NCBI GenBank assembly: GCA_028823855.1
Contig: JAPPFL010000006.1
Span: 1 to 64,000 of the forward strand
Direction: 5' to 3'
From: Albidovulum sp.
GTDB lineage: Bacteria; Pseudomonadota; Alphaproteobacteria; Rhodobacterales; Rhodobacteraceae
Length of the DNA: 64,000 nt
The notes under the pieces were generated by a model that did no database searches, was not told the origin of the DNA, and saw only the letters and a list, made by a program, of their open reading frames with translations. The translations under genes and the position numbers were made by a program. Numbering within the stretch: the first letter of the stretch is position 1; each line of letters opens with the position of its first letter. This document shows, in pieces, positions 1 to 9,299 of the stretch.

Positions 1-760
1 GTTGTGCCGTCCCCGCCATTGTGGCACAAGAAATTCCTTAAAGCAACAGTATTGCCGCTAAACGACCCTTTTCCGCCATTTGCTGACGCCCGGCTGTTCT
101 CGCGGGCATAATTAGCCGCAAGGCTAATCTCGATAAGGCTCATGGTTTCTACTTGAAATAGTCGCTAGGAACAAAAACCCTTCCCGGATCGCGCCCGTTT
201 CACCGAATAATTTGCGCCTCCGGAACGTAGGAAAACCGGCCGAGACAAGCTTGAAATTCACGGGATTCCATTGCGCAGCCGACCTACGCCATTGCGCTGC
301 GCAACGAGGGCATCCCAACGGGACGCACGCACTTCCGCCTCTGCAACCGAAGTATCGCCAATTTCGGCATCGACTTTCCGCCGGAACACAACGTTTCCTC
401 GGACCCTTAACGCGTCCCCGGCGAACTAAATTGTTCCCCTGCTCATTACAATTCCACGATTGTGAAAGACTCGCTACGCCAAACGATTTATCTCAGACAG
501 TTTTGGATGCTCACGCAAATGCGGTTAAAGATTCCAAGTCTCGACTAAGAGAATCCTCGGAGACGCCTGGATTCGCAGCGCGGCGCGCAGCCGGACATGT
601 CGTTCGATTTGCGGGCCATTCTCGCGGGAAACCTAATGCCGCACGACATGAATCCGTTTCGCTGACCAAATCCGCCAATCGCGCTGAACTTAATGCCAAC
701 GGCGATGCCGAATCTTTTTTAAACCATTGAATTTGCTTCCCGATGCAACGGTCGATGCGG
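1..760. other. Intergenic stretch without a recognisable gene
   Basis: No open frame here shows protein-like composition over its whole length. In the plus frame between about 255 and 410, a short segment (around the residues EGIPTGRTHF and GIDFPP) looks more protein-like than its surroundings and could be the last piece of a decayed gene, but I could not assign it to a family. It lies directly downstream of the minus-strand amino-acid ABC transporter genes, where a substrate-binding protein gene might have been expected. I saw none. Confidence 0.4.
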
Positions 761-1546
761 CTACTGCCGGTGATATCGCGCAAGAAATGATTTCGTTCTA
801 TCGTTTTTCGGCGCTACCAGAACTTCCTGCGGAGGACCTTCCTCTACGACCTTTCCACTCTCCATAAACAGCACCCAGTCGGCAACGTCTCGGGCAAATG
901 CCATTTCGTGCGTAACCACGATCATGGTCGCCCCTTCGCTCGCCAAAGCATGCATAACGTCTAGAACTTCGCCGACAAGTTCGGGATCGAGTGCGGATGT
1001 TACTTCGTCGAACAGCAGTATTTCAGGTTCCAAGGCCAGTGCTCTGGCGATAGCCACGCGCTGCTGCTGGCCGCCCGACAGTTCTTTCGGCAATCGGTCC
1101 CTCGTTTCCGCGAGACCTACGCGCTCAAGCAGCGACATCGCCCTTTCTTCTGCTTCGGCGTCGGTTCTTCGCTGAACAACGGTCATTCCGATCATAACGT
1201 TCTGAATCGCTGTCAAATGGGCAAATAAGTCGAACTGCTGGAATACCATGCCAAACCGCGAACGGAATTTGGCCAGCCTTGAGCCGGAGGGGACGCTGGA
1301 CCGCACCGAGAAGTCAATGGTATCGTTCCCGATTCGAAGCATGCCCGATGAAGGCTCCTCCAGAATATTGACGCATCGGAGCATCGTCGACTTTCCGCAT
1401 CCGGAAGGGCCAATGACGGCCACCACCTGCCCTTTCTTTACCGAGAGCGACAGGCCGCGTACGGCCTGGATGTCGCCGTAGCTCTTCTTCAAATTCTTGA
1501 GTTCGAGCTTGATTTCGCCCGCATTAGCGTTCGAGTTATTTGTCAC
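761..1546 (-). CDS. Polar amino-acid ABC transporter ATPase (GlnQ/HisP-like)
   Basis: This 261-aa protein is the nucleotide-binding subunit of a polar amino-acid uptake ABC transporter, acting on the cytoplasmic face of the membrane. Walker A (GPSGCGKST) sits near residues 46-54, the Q-loop is in VFQQFD near 101-106, the signature LSGGQ is at 156-160, and Walker B with the catalytic Glu (ILLFDE) is at 176-181. The H-loop lies in VVTHEM. Length and motif spacing match GlnQ/HisP/OccP. The start overlaps the end of the permease gene by 11 bp, which indicates one operon and translational coupling. Substrate cannot be read from the ATPase. Because the amino-acid dehydrogenase lies at the head of the operon, an amino acid is the likely cargo. 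Confidence 0.93.
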   Translation of the reverse strand: MTNNSNANAGEIKLELKNLKKSYGDIQAVRGLSLSVKKGQVVAVIGPSGCGKSTMLRCVNILEEPSSGMLRIGNDTIDFSVRSSVPSGSRLAKFRSRFGMVFQQFDLFAHLTAIQNVMIGMTVVQRRTDAEAEERAMSLLERVGLAETRDRLPKELSGGQQQRVAIARALALEPEILLFDEVTSALDPELVGEVLDVMHALASEGATMIVVTHEMAFARDVADWVLFMESGKVVEEGPPQEVLVAPKNDRTKSFLARYHRQ

Positions 1547-2198
1547 CGCGAGCCTCCAGTCGCTTGCCCCACTGGGTCAGTGGGTAGAGCAGTACGAAAT
1601 ACGCTACGGCCACGCCCGTGTATACCTCCAGCGGACGATATGTGTCCGCCACGACGAGATATCCCGTATACATCAAGTCCGGAACCGCAACGACATAAAG
1701 CAGCGCCGTGTTCTTGAACTGGATTACCGATTGATTGACAAAAGGCGGAATCATCCTGCGGATGGCCTGCGGAAGAATGATGTGCCTCATCATCTGAACA
1801 TACGTCATTCCGATCGCGCGCGCCGCCTGCCACTGTCCTTTGTCGATCGAGATTATCCCGCCCCGGAAAATCTCGGTCGCGAAGCATCCCATGTAAAGAG
1901 TCAGGCCGACGCCGGCCGCTAGCCACGCAGGGAGCTGAACTTGAATCAGAATCGGTAGCGCGAAAAAAAACCAGACGATCTGAACCAGTACCGGCGTGCA
2001 CCTAAACAGTTCCACATACATATGAATCGGCACGGTGAGCCATATTCTGTTCGCCAGCAGAAGCGTCCCGCAAATGACGCCGAGGATCAATCCTCCGATG
2101 ACGGTACCGACCGCGTAGGCAATTGTTACCAAAAGTCCTTTGATCCACCAGTTCTCGTATCCCGCGATAACGAAGAAAAAGTCCCAGTTGTAGTTCAT
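1536..2198 (-). CDS. Polar amino-acid ABC transporter permease (HisM/GlnP family)
   Basis: A 220-aa membrane protein of the HisMQ type with several hydrophobic helices. The EAA-like loop that docks the ATPase is visible around QAARAIGMTYVQMMRHIILPQA. Such permeases normally pair with the ATPase and a periplasmic binding protein to import amino acids. Only one permease is present, so it would act as a homodimer, or its partner is encoded elsewhere. It lies 15 bp downstream of the dehydrogenase gene and overlaps the ATPase gene by 11 bp. No binding-protein gene is seen in or beside this operon, which is unusual for an importer of this class. Confidence 0.9.
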   Translation of the reverse strand: MNYNWDFFFVIAGYENWWIKGLLVTIAYAVGTVIGGLILGVICGTLLLANRIWLTVPIHMYVELFRCTPVLVQIVWFFFALPILIQVQLPAWLAAGVGLTLYMGCFATEIFRGGIISIDKGQWQAARAIGMTYVQMMRHIILPQAIRRMIPPFVNQSVIQFKNTALLYVVAVPDLMYTGYLVVADTYRPLEVYTGVAVAYFVLLYPLTQWGKRLEARGDK

Positions 2199-2213
2199 CT
2201 GCAGTTTCCTTGT

Positions 2214-3470
2214 TCAGCGGCGGCTGAAGCGGTTCGGAGCGAACGGAGCCACATCTACCGACGTCGGCTTTCCAGCAGCCATTTCAGAAATTAGTTTTCC
2301 CGTTATCGCTCCCATCGTTAGTCCGAGATGGTCGTGTCCGAATGCAAGCCAGGCATTGCGGCAACTGGGCGACCTGCCAATCACGGGGATAGAATCGGGA
2401 AAGGACGGGCGGGGACCCATCCATTCAGCGTGTTTTTCGGACTTCAGCCTTGGAAAAAGCTCCTCGGCGTGCCGGCGCGCCGCGCGGGCGTGCCCCATTT
2501 CGGGCGGCGCGTCCGGATGCGCGAATTCAGAGAAGCCCCCGGCGCGAATTCCGTCCCTCATTGGCGTAATCGCTAGCTTGCGGTCGGCCGAAATGACTGG
2601 CACGCGAATTTCAGGTTCGGCATCCAGGAATACGGTATGATAGCCGCGCTCCGCAGCCAGCGGCAAGGACGCCCCCAACGGTTTTGCCAGTTTCCCCGAC
2701 CACGCGCCGGCGGCAAGGACGACATTGCCGACGGCGACCGCGCCGTCGACCGTTTGGATCGCTTCGACGACCTGCGAGCCTACGGCGAATCCGTTCACTT
2801 CCTTTCGCAATATCGTTCCGCCTCGACGCGCGAAAAGATCCGCAAATCGCTTGACGAGCGCTTCCGGATCCCGGACATGCACGAGTTCCGGAATATACCA
2901 GGAACGAATTACGTTTCTTGAAAGAGCGGGCTCGAGCTGCCGCGTTTCGTCGCCGTCGAGAACCTCGATTTCGATTCCGTTTCGTCGGCGCAGATCAAGC
3001 GCGTACGCCGCATCTTCGAAAGCCTCCTCGCTCTCAAAAGTAATCAATAGCCCCGCCTTACGCATCAGATATACCGCGTTTGATTCTGATACGAGAGGAT
3101 CCAGCGCCTCGTGAACGCAGTTCAGCAGGCTCTGGCGGCTTCTCGCGATATGTTCCACGCGTTCAGTTCGGGATTCGGCGAGCAGACGCAGAAGCCAAGG
3201 GAGAGTACTTGGAAAATCCTTCAACCTGAATTTCAGGGGGGCTCCTGGATCCAGCAGCATTCCCGGCACTTTTTTGAGTATGCCCGGCATGGCTAGCGGC
3301 GGGCAGCTCGCAATTCCGATGTTTCCGAGATTGCCGTATGAAGCCGCTCCGCCGGGTTCGCCCTTGTCGATCAGCGAGACGCGAAATCCCTCTTTCTGGA
3401 GATAAAGCGCGCAGCAGACTCCGACGATACCCGCACCGATGACCGTAAACTCATTGCTCTTTCTTTTCAT
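2214..3470 (-). CDS. FAD-dependent D-amino-acid dehydrogenase-like oxidoreductase (DAO family)
   Basis: This 418-aa protein starts with a dinucleotide-binding fold (VIGAGIVGVCCALYL near residues 10-24, then an acidic strand end at LIDKGEPG), followed by a DAO-type substrate domain and the C-terminal FAD contact near PVIGRSP and HDHLGLTMG. These features and the length fit the DadA/glycine-oxidase branch. These enzymes oxidatively deaminate D-amino acids, or secondary amino acids such as hydroxyproline derivatives, to keto or imino acids. It is the first gene of the minus-strand operon with the amino-acid ABC permease and ATPase, so import of the substrate followed by oxidation is the natural reading. 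The exact substrate is not resolved by sequence. Confidence 0.85.
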   Translation of the reverse strand: MKRKSNEFTVIGAGIVGVCCALYLQKEGFRVSLIDKGEPGGAASYGNLGNIGIASCPPLAMPGILKKVPGMLLDPGAPLKFRLKDFPSTLPWLLRLLAESRTERVEHIARSRQSLLNCVHEALDPLVSESNAVYLMRKAGLLITFESEEAFEDAAYALDLRRRNGIEIEVLDGDETRQLEPALSRNVIRSWYIPELVHVRDPEALVKRFADLFARRGGTILRKEVNGFAVGSQVVEAIQTVDGAVAVGNVVLAAGAWSGKLAKPLGASLPLAAERGYHTVFLDAEPEIRVPVISADRKLAITPMRDGIRAGGFSEFAHPDAPPEMGHARAARRHAEELFPRLKSEKHAEWMGPRPSFPDSIPVIGRSPSCRNAWLAFGHDHLGLTMGAITGKLISEMAAGKPTSVDVAPFAPNRFSRR

Positions 3471-3719
3471 TGCTACTACTCACGTTTGATCCGAAGGCGA
3501 GTCCATGGCGACAGGCCTGAATTCCCGATTGGCTTTTCTAGATTTCTTGCACGATTCCGCATCGAGCCGAAACCGGAATCGCCGTCCTTCTTTCATCACT
3601 CTTCCGCATTTTCTGGCAATCGTAGTCCGGCATGGGACTGCGTACGATCGTCTCAAACATCGCGCAGAGAAAGCATTGCCGATATCGAATTCGCGATGGT
3701 TTCGGCTAGCGAGACGAGC

Positions 3720-5078
3720 CTAATCGACCGGCAGACCGCTTGGAACCGATTCCGGCCGGCCCAACCGGCCGTGAACGCTTTCCTCGCCGGTCAAAGCCTT
3801 TAGAAAATCGACTAGGTCGTCGATCTCCCCGGCATCCAGTTCCACGGGTTCGATATCGAGAGCAGCTCTGAACCTTGTCATTTCGATCCGGTCGTCGTGG
3901 ACGATGAAATCCGTATCTTCGAGCCAGTCGGCATCGGGAAGCGCAACGCTGTCGGGCCGCCATTCGGAAAGCGATCCGAGGGGGTCGACGTGGTGAGCGA
4001 TCACTGAATTGAGATCCGGAAATGCGCCATTGTGCCCGTACGGAGCGGTCAAAGCCACGTTGCGCAGCGTGGGCGTTCGGAATCTGTATGCGTCCGCGAG
4101 AGCATCGGATTCACCCATGCGCCCGACATCTCTTGGAAGCAAATCGAACTTTCGAGTTCGACCAGGCCCCAAGGGCGGTACCGCTAGCGCGTGGAAGCCG
4201 TGGTCGGTGAAGAATTTACCGCCGTGGCAGGTTGAGCATTCGCCTTTGCCGAAAAATAATAGCATGCCGCGATGCTGATCCTCGGTCAGCGCATTTTCGT
4301 CGCCGGCGAGGAATCTGTCGAACGGGCTATCGAAGGAACGCCATTCCGCGCCTACGAAATCGCCTATCGCATTTGCGACATGCACTATGGTGAGAGGAGC
4401 TCCGTCGCGTATATCCGCGTAAGCTTCGCCAAAGAGTTCGGCGTATTCCGGGATTCCGCGGATCCTTTCGACAATTAGAGGCCAGCCGTAGTCCAGGCGC
4501 TCGTTGACCGCGGCCGCGACCCTGTTCTCGTCTGGAGAGCCGCCCATCTCGATTTCGCCGATAATGGGAAACAATGACTGCGCAGCCAGGACCGATGAAA
4601 GGCCGTTCGGGAGGAATTCCTCCGCCGGCGTATCGAAGCCGTTGCCGTATTTTTCGTCGACGCTAATGCGTCCGTCGTGAAACACTTGACGAAACTCGTT
4701 CGCGCCAAGATTGAACAGCGCGGGTGAATTCCTCGACATGCGCCGCTTTATCCGGTGTCGACCCGGCGGAGCCGATCGCTCCGAACCGATGCCTGTTCCT
4801 CCCTCGCCTATGCCCAGCGGAAGCCCGTCGGCGCTTGCCAAGCTATGATGATGACAGGTGCCGCAAGAAATATTCCTGTTGCCGGACAAAATTGGGTCAT
4901 AAAATAGGAGCCTTCCCAGTGCCGCGCGATCTTGTTCGAAGGGACGAAAATCAGACTCTGAAACGAGCACCGCCGCGGTTGACGCCGGGATCGGCCGATT
5001 GCCAGCTGTTCCAGCCAATAAATTTGCGATGCCAAAGGCGATTGCGAGAGACACCGCGATTCTATAGTTTGGGCGCAT
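3720..5078 (-). CDS. Di-heme cytochrome c peroxidase / MauG-family protein
   Basis: A 452-aa exported protein: basic N-terminus, hydrophobic segment (about residues 7-24) and a likely signal cleavage before the mature part. It has two c-type heme sites, CGTCH near 72-76 and CSTCH near 281-285, spaced as in bacterial di-heme peroxidases and MauG-like proteins. Such enzymes act in the periplasm, reducing H2O2 or oxidising a partner protein. I chose the ATG at 5078; a TTG one codon upstream is possible. It is divergent from the Sel1-repeat gene, with only 36 bp between the two starts, so the promoters overlap and the pair may be co-regulated. Whether it is a detoxifying peroxidase or a protein-modifying MauG cannot be told here. 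Confidence 0.88.
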   Translation of the reverse strand: MRPNYRIAVSLAIAFGIANLLAGTAGNRPIPASTAAVLVSESDFRPFEQDRAALGRLLFYDPILSGNRNISCGTCHHHSLASADGLPLGIGEGGTGIGSERSAPPGRHRIKRRMSRNSPALFNLGANEFRQVFHDGRISVDEKYGNGFDTPAEEFLPNGLSSVLAAQSLFPIIGEIEMGGSPDENRVAAAVNERLDYGWPLIVERIRGIPEYAELFGEAYADIRDGAPLTIVHVANAIGDFVGAEWRSFDSPFDRFLAGDENALTEDQHRGMLLFFGKGECSTCHGGKFFTDHGFHALAVPPLGPGRTRKFDLLPRDVGRMGESDALADAYRFRTPTLRNVALTAPYGHNGAFPDLNSVIAHHVDPLGSLSEWRPDSVALPDADWLEDTDFIVHDDRIEMTRFRAALDIEPVELDAGEIDDLVDFLKALTGEESVHGRLGRPESVPSGLPVD

Positions 5079-5114
5079 CAATCGACTGCATCCTTGTCCG
5101 GCCGACGAAAAGCT

Positions 5115-5606
5115 ATGCTTAAGTTGCTGCAGACCGCTACCATATTGCTGCTAATTTCGCTAATCGCCGTTTGTCGCGCATCGGCGGACATTGAGCAAGC
5201 CCGCGACCTGATGGAGAGCGGGCGTTTCGAAGAAGCGAAAGCCGCGCTCGAGCCTGCGGCGCGATCGGGCAACGCCGATGCCGAGGAATTGATCGGCGTC
5301 ATGTATGCTATGGGTCTCGGGGTCGAGCGAAACGACGAACGCGCATTCGAGTGGTATCTTCGCTCTTCGATGAAGGGCCATCCCGGAGCACAGTCCGGGA
5401 TAGGTTGGTATTACGAGGTTGGAAGAGGCATTGCCTCGCCCGATCTCGTCCGAGCCTACCTTTGGTACACGCTGTCAAGCATAGGCGGCGACCCCGATGC
5501 GAAGATCAGCTTGGAAAGCCTAGTGACGCGCATGACGAGCGACGAAATCGAAAGGGGCAAAATCCTCGTTCGAGACTATCGCGGATGGATGTATCCGCTC
5601 CGATAA
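5115..5606 (+). CDS. Secreted Sel1-repeat (TPR-like) protein
   Basis: A 163-aa protein with a clear signal peptide (hydrophobic LLLISLIAVCRASA in the first 20 residues) and about three Sel1-like helical repeats, visible as A-x-x-x-L-x-x-A-A-x-x-G-N-A-D-A, GHPGAQSGIGWYYEVGRGI and YLWYTLSS. Sel1 repeats are protein-interaction scaffolds in the periplasm or at the envelope; no enzymatic role is implied. I take the ATG at 5115 because it directly precedes the signal peptide; a TTG at 5094 in the same frame is less likely. It is divergent from the di-heme peroxidase gene and converges on the PhyH-like gene 25 bp downstream. Confidence 0.8.
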   Translation: MLKLLQTATILLLISLIAVCRASADIEQARDLMESGRFEEAKAALEPAARSGNADAEELIGVMYAMGLGVERNDERAFEWYLRSSMKGHPGAQSGIGWYYEVGRGIASPDLVRAYLWYTLSSIGGDPDAKISLESLVTRMTSDEIERGKILVRDYRGWMYPLR

Positions 5607-5631
5607 CGTTCCGCCCACGGCTTCAAGTCGT

Positions 5632-6378
5632 TCAGTTGCGCGAAACATTTTTCGCGAATCGCTTTAGCTTGCCGGTATCGGGGTCCGAGATTGGTTCTTT
5701 GCTGTATTGCGCTAAAAAGGCGCGGCGCAAATTGGGCGTAGCGTTTCGACCGGAGCAATGTAGCGTCAGGCTGGAAAACAGGACGACCGCGCCGGCAGCG
5801 CAAGTTACGGGCACTCCGGAATCCTCGCCATCGTAGCCGCATAGCTCTCTGGATTCTTCACTCCATCGATGACGATCAATGTAGCCGCGCGACTCCAGAT
5901 CGCGTGGAATTATTCGGAGGCAGCCGTTTTCCACGTTCGCGTCGTCGAGAGCTATCCAAATACTTATATAAGGCTGGTGATCAAATCCGACATAGGCGCC
6001 GTCTTGGTGCCACGCGAAACTCGCGCCGTCGCCCGCCCCTTTGACGACGAATTGCTCGTTGAACAAATAGCATTCGGGTTGCAGCAGCCGAGAAGCCAAG
6101 CTTGCAACGCTACCTTTCAAAAGCAGGTTTTCGACCTTTGGAAACGACTCGTGCCTGTGCGCCAGAAACCTCCTGCGCTTGCCCAGCCCGATGCGGTGCC
6201 TTGCGCCACCTCCGTCGTCAACAGGTTCTGCGAGTAGGGTATCGCAGGCTTGCCTTAGGGATGCCAGCTCGGACTCCGAGATGCCGCGTTCAACAATCGC
6301 GTAGCCTTCTCTTTGAAACTGCCGCGCGTCTAGTGGCTTCGCAAACTCGCTGCAGAAAGAAACCTTATGCCGATTCAA
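5632..6378 (-). CDS. Phytanoyl-CoA dioxygenase (PhyH) family Fe(II)/2-oxoglutarate oxygenase
   Basis: A 248-aa protein with the double-stranded beta-helix iron site of the PhyH family. The HxD motif is WHQD with H124 and D126, the distal His lies in LTLHCSGRN (H207), and the 2-oxoglutarate-binding Arg follows at about R218/R219. Members hydroxylate or halogenate small molecules, including fatty-acyl thioesters, amino acids and ectoine-like solutes. No neighbour pinpoints the substrate. The family is often expanded in bacteria living with marine sponges, which is known from that literature and not visible here. The gene looks intact, with normal length and a conserved facial triad. Confidence 0.87.
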   Translation of the reverse strand: MNRHKVSFCSEFAKPLDARQFQREGYAIVERGISESELASLRQACDTLLAEPVDDGGGARHRIGLGKRRRFLAHRHESFPKVENLLLKGSVASLASRLLQPECYLFNEQFVVKGAGDGASFAWHQDGAYVGFDHQPYISIWIALDDANVENGCLRIIPRDLESRGYIDRHRWSEESRELCGYDGEDSGVPVTCAAGAVVLFSSLTLHCSGRNATPNLRRAFLAQYSKEPISDPDTGKLKRFAKNVSRN

Positions 6379-6500
6379 AGCAACCTGCCTCCTAAATTGC
6401 CAACAGCTCTAACGGCGACTTCCGCTCCAGAACTTTAGAGTCGCGCATTCACAGCTGCAAGCGAAATTCCCTTCTTCTCGCGTTGCGTCCAATGTAGCGG

Positions 6501-6580
6501 AATTGTAAATTTGGCGCCGTTTCCATGCGTAATTAATTTACTGATTTCAATGGAATTCCTTAACTCATCGATTTACAATT
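6501..6580. repeat. Separated inverted repeat in an AT-rich patch
   Basis: The 10-mer aattgtaaat at 6501-6510 recurs as its exact reverse complement atttacaatt at 6571-6580, with 60 bp between. It lies upstream of the minus-strand PhyH-like gene in the AT-rich patch. It could be a paired regulator site, but no known operator was recognised. Confidence 0.4.
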
Positions 6581-6606
6581 AAAAGCATAATTTACTTCCT
6601 GAAATT

Positions 6607-6620
6607 CCATGAATTCATGG
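6607..6620. promoter_or_regulatory. Perfect 14-bp palindrome ccatgaattcatgg
   Basis: The 14 bases at 6607-6620 equal their own reverse complement. They sit in the AT-rich intergenic patch about 230 bp upstream of the PhyH-like start. A dimeric repressor site is possible. The regulator is unknown, and a chance palindrome cannot be excluded. Confidence 0.35.
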
Positions 6621-7929
6621 GATCAGTCTTCAAGCCATATTCAAACTTATTCGAAATAGGATTTTTTTTGGCAATGTACAGCAAGGTTAAATCTAATTCG
6701 AGCGTAACCGCTTGATCGCATAAGGACGGACCACATCTAATTGCTTCCGCACTGGCGCAGGCCCCTCGGAATTCGCGTATTTCCAGGTGTCAATTGGGCC
6801 TGTCGATGCACTCATTTCCCGAGGGCAGGATGGATACATTCGAGGTGCGTAGCGATTTTGGTAAGGTGGCTCGGCGGTGGAGACGAACAAGTCATTAGCC
6901 AATCGCAGCAACAGAGTACTTCTTGCTGAAGGACGCTCGCCCGCTAAGAGCACGCCAGTTAGCTTGGCGCAAATTCCCGGCTCATTGCTTCTCCCTAAGA
7001 AGGACGACGTCCCCGGTCGCCGTAGTCGGCCTCGCGTGCACCAACACACGCTAGGCGAAGCCGGCATGCTTTGAGATTTTGAGCCGGCGGCGAGCAAGGA
7101 CGCCGGCAGCCGCGCCCGGAGCGGAAAAAAAGGTGACCCGGAAAGCGTAATGCGCTCTTGGCCATACTGACGACGACATTGTTCGCCTGGTCCTCGACTC
7201 AAACTTTTCTTGGGACCGACTAGCAAGAAATGAGCCACAAATTTTTCCTTGCTGGTCGCAATTGTCATGCGCGGTATCGGGCAACAAGCCCTGCGTTCCA
7301 TACGATTAATGGGCGGGTAGAGCACGGCGGCTTGGATCACGCGCATAACAGTTATTTTTTTTGCGCCGGATTCGGAAGCCCAAGTTCGGGAAAATTGACT
7401 GTGCGTTAGGACATTAGGTCGCTTCGCGATCTCCATGGCGTCGACTTTTCGGTCCTGCGCTGCACGATCAACGAACGCGGCAGCCGTCGTCCTGTGCCCT
7501 AAAGCACATGCGAGAGGCGCAAGGCGTGGACGATGGCGACTTGATCCGTGCCGATACGTCCGCCAAAGTCGAAGAGCGGCGCTTGTTCTTCCCGGACAGA
7601 TCGCGCCTGAAATACCGAGCTTTCGCGTAATTTATTGAATAGGAGGGAACCGCCCATTCACTTTCGCGCAGCTCGATTCGTCGCATTGGATATCGGCGCG
7701 AACGAAGATTTCTACCCAGCGGCTGAACGAGGAATTCAGGCACCTCATCAAGGCTCGGACCAAGTTGCCTTGAGCGGAATCGGTCCCGATGCTGCTCTTG
7801 GCAGTCCATCCTTCGGGCCTTATCCAAATGCGAAAAGTCGACGGCCAAAAGACACCGTCCACGTCCATCGAGCCTCTGTCGCTTGATCTCGCCGCACGAA
7901 AATGCACTACTCAATTCGATCGGAGGTCC

Positions 7930-9144
7930 TCAATGAAGATTTTTGCCAACTTTGAATAGAATCTTATCATCGGGAAAAGCGTCGAGTATCGCGCACTGTC
8001 CCGAGTTCTTCCCAATTTCCATTGCGCTGCCGCTTTGCCCGACATATGAGCGGCTATCCAACGAATTCGGGTTCTTCGCCGGGCGCAGGCGTGTTGTTTG
8101 CCACACCTCTGGCGATGATGGCCTCGCGCCCGCCATGTCGATCAATTCGAGAAGTTGATTTCGGAGCCTGGCTAACGTTCCGGCATATTTTGGATCAGCC
8201 GCGAGGTTGTTCATTTCTTCAGGGTCGCGATCCAGATCGTAGAGTTCCGGGTCGTAGCCGCCTGCGTAGTGAAGATACTTGTAGCGAAACGTGCGAAGCA
8301 CATAGGCGCCTGAAATCGCACCTGCCGCATGACACTCCGGAAAAGCGACTCGAGTCTTGTCATCCGCCTCGCCTGCGATGTCCAGCAACGATCGACCGGG
8401 AAGGCTGTCGTCCCCCGGACCGAATGGCGCGCCAGCGCAATCGAGGATGGTGGGAAACATATCCCCTATCGAAACCGGCATTCTGCACACGTGGCTATTC
8501 GGTATCCCCGGCCCTGCCATGATCAACGGAATACCTGCGGATTCGTCGTGCATCGTGGACTTTCGCCAAATCCGCCGGGCGCCGACGTTGTCTCCGTGAT
8601 CGCTCGGATTAACGACTCGCGTATTGTCGTCGAGCCCCGAATCATCGAGCGCTCTCAAGACACGTCCGACGACTTTTTCCATGAAACCGCAGGAGCCTAG
8701 TTAGGATGCCAAGATCTTTTTGCGGTACTCGTCGTCCTTGATGTACCGCTCGTGTATGAAGCAGTCGTTGAAGCCCTGGCACCAAGGGTGGGACATGAAC
8801 AATTCCTCGTCCGCAGGTTTGAAGTCCGGCAGGCTGTCGTACGGGTACATGTTATAAATTCTCTGCGGCGCGAAGATCGGAAAGTGGGGGCACATCATCG
8901 AGGCGAAGAGTACCCAGGGTTTTTCAGTCATCGTCGGCTCTCGATTGCGAATAAAGTCACATGCACGACGCGTGATATCTAGGTCATACACTTGGAATTT
9001 AGTCTCGCCCGGCCCGATTTCTTCCACATATTGCCTTCCCTGATAACGCACGGGCAAGTCCGGGCGGATCGAATCGGGGGAGCGTTTTTTGCAGTGGCGC
9101 GCGCCTTGTTGCAGCCGAGCGGCCGACCGATTACGCGAAGGCTT
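7930..9144 (-). pseudogene. Sulfatase pseudogene, 5'-truncated and interrupted by an in-frame TAA
   Basis: Two minus-strand open frames in the same register, 9057-8701 and 8682-7930, read as the middle and C-terminal parts of a sulfatase. Recognisable pieces are EKPWVLFASMMCPHFPI, a SDHGDNVGAR metal-site segment, KSTMHDESAGIPLIMAGPG, and the tail YDPELYDLDRDPEEMNNLA. The break is one TAA at 8703-8701, where homologues would have a Tyr. Reading upstream from 9057, the frame stays open to a TGA at 9147-9145 and already looks degraded. The N-terminal half with the C/S-x-P-x-R formylglycine site is missing altogether. A functional arylsulfatase would have removed sulfate from a sugar or choline ester. 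It lies divergent to the amino-sugar genes starting at 9300. Confidence 0.85.
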
Positions 9145-9299
9145 TCACGCAGAGCTAGCGCGCGCGAGGCGCAGTTGCGTCGATTGTCGCGCGCACGAGA
9201 TGATCGATGCGCACATGCCATGAAACTCGGTCAATGGAATAAACGTTTGAATTGCAAATTTCCGGCGCTCGAACTTTAATGGCTATGAGGAGGCGTACA

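Larger units (their letters stand above)
6379..7929. other. 1.55-kb stretch with no recognisable gene; AT-rich patch at its left end
   Basis: About 6480-6700 is strikingly AT-rich compared with the surroundings and carries inverted repeats (listed separately) and a T8 run at about 6662. From 6700 to 7930 there are open frames in several registers, the longest a 247-codon minus-strand frame (6693-7436). Its last 60 residues (around EPPYQNRYAPRMYPS and GPIDTWKYANSEG) look protein-like, but the remainder is Arg/Ser/Ala/Pro-rich like an unselected frame. I read this as a decayed gene or genes, identity unknown. Confidence 0.45.

Noticed and set aside
7348-7362. T-run after ataacagttat as an intrinsic terminator
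   Set aside because: The arms are only a few A-T pairs with a one-base loop, too weak for a hairpin, and no gene ends there.
7632-7907. Possible transposase (IS1380-like) fragment, from a segment around SRWVEIFVRADIQC
   Set aside because: Only a short, weak resemblance to the VRADSGF region, with no DDE context, terminal repeats or target duplication visible.
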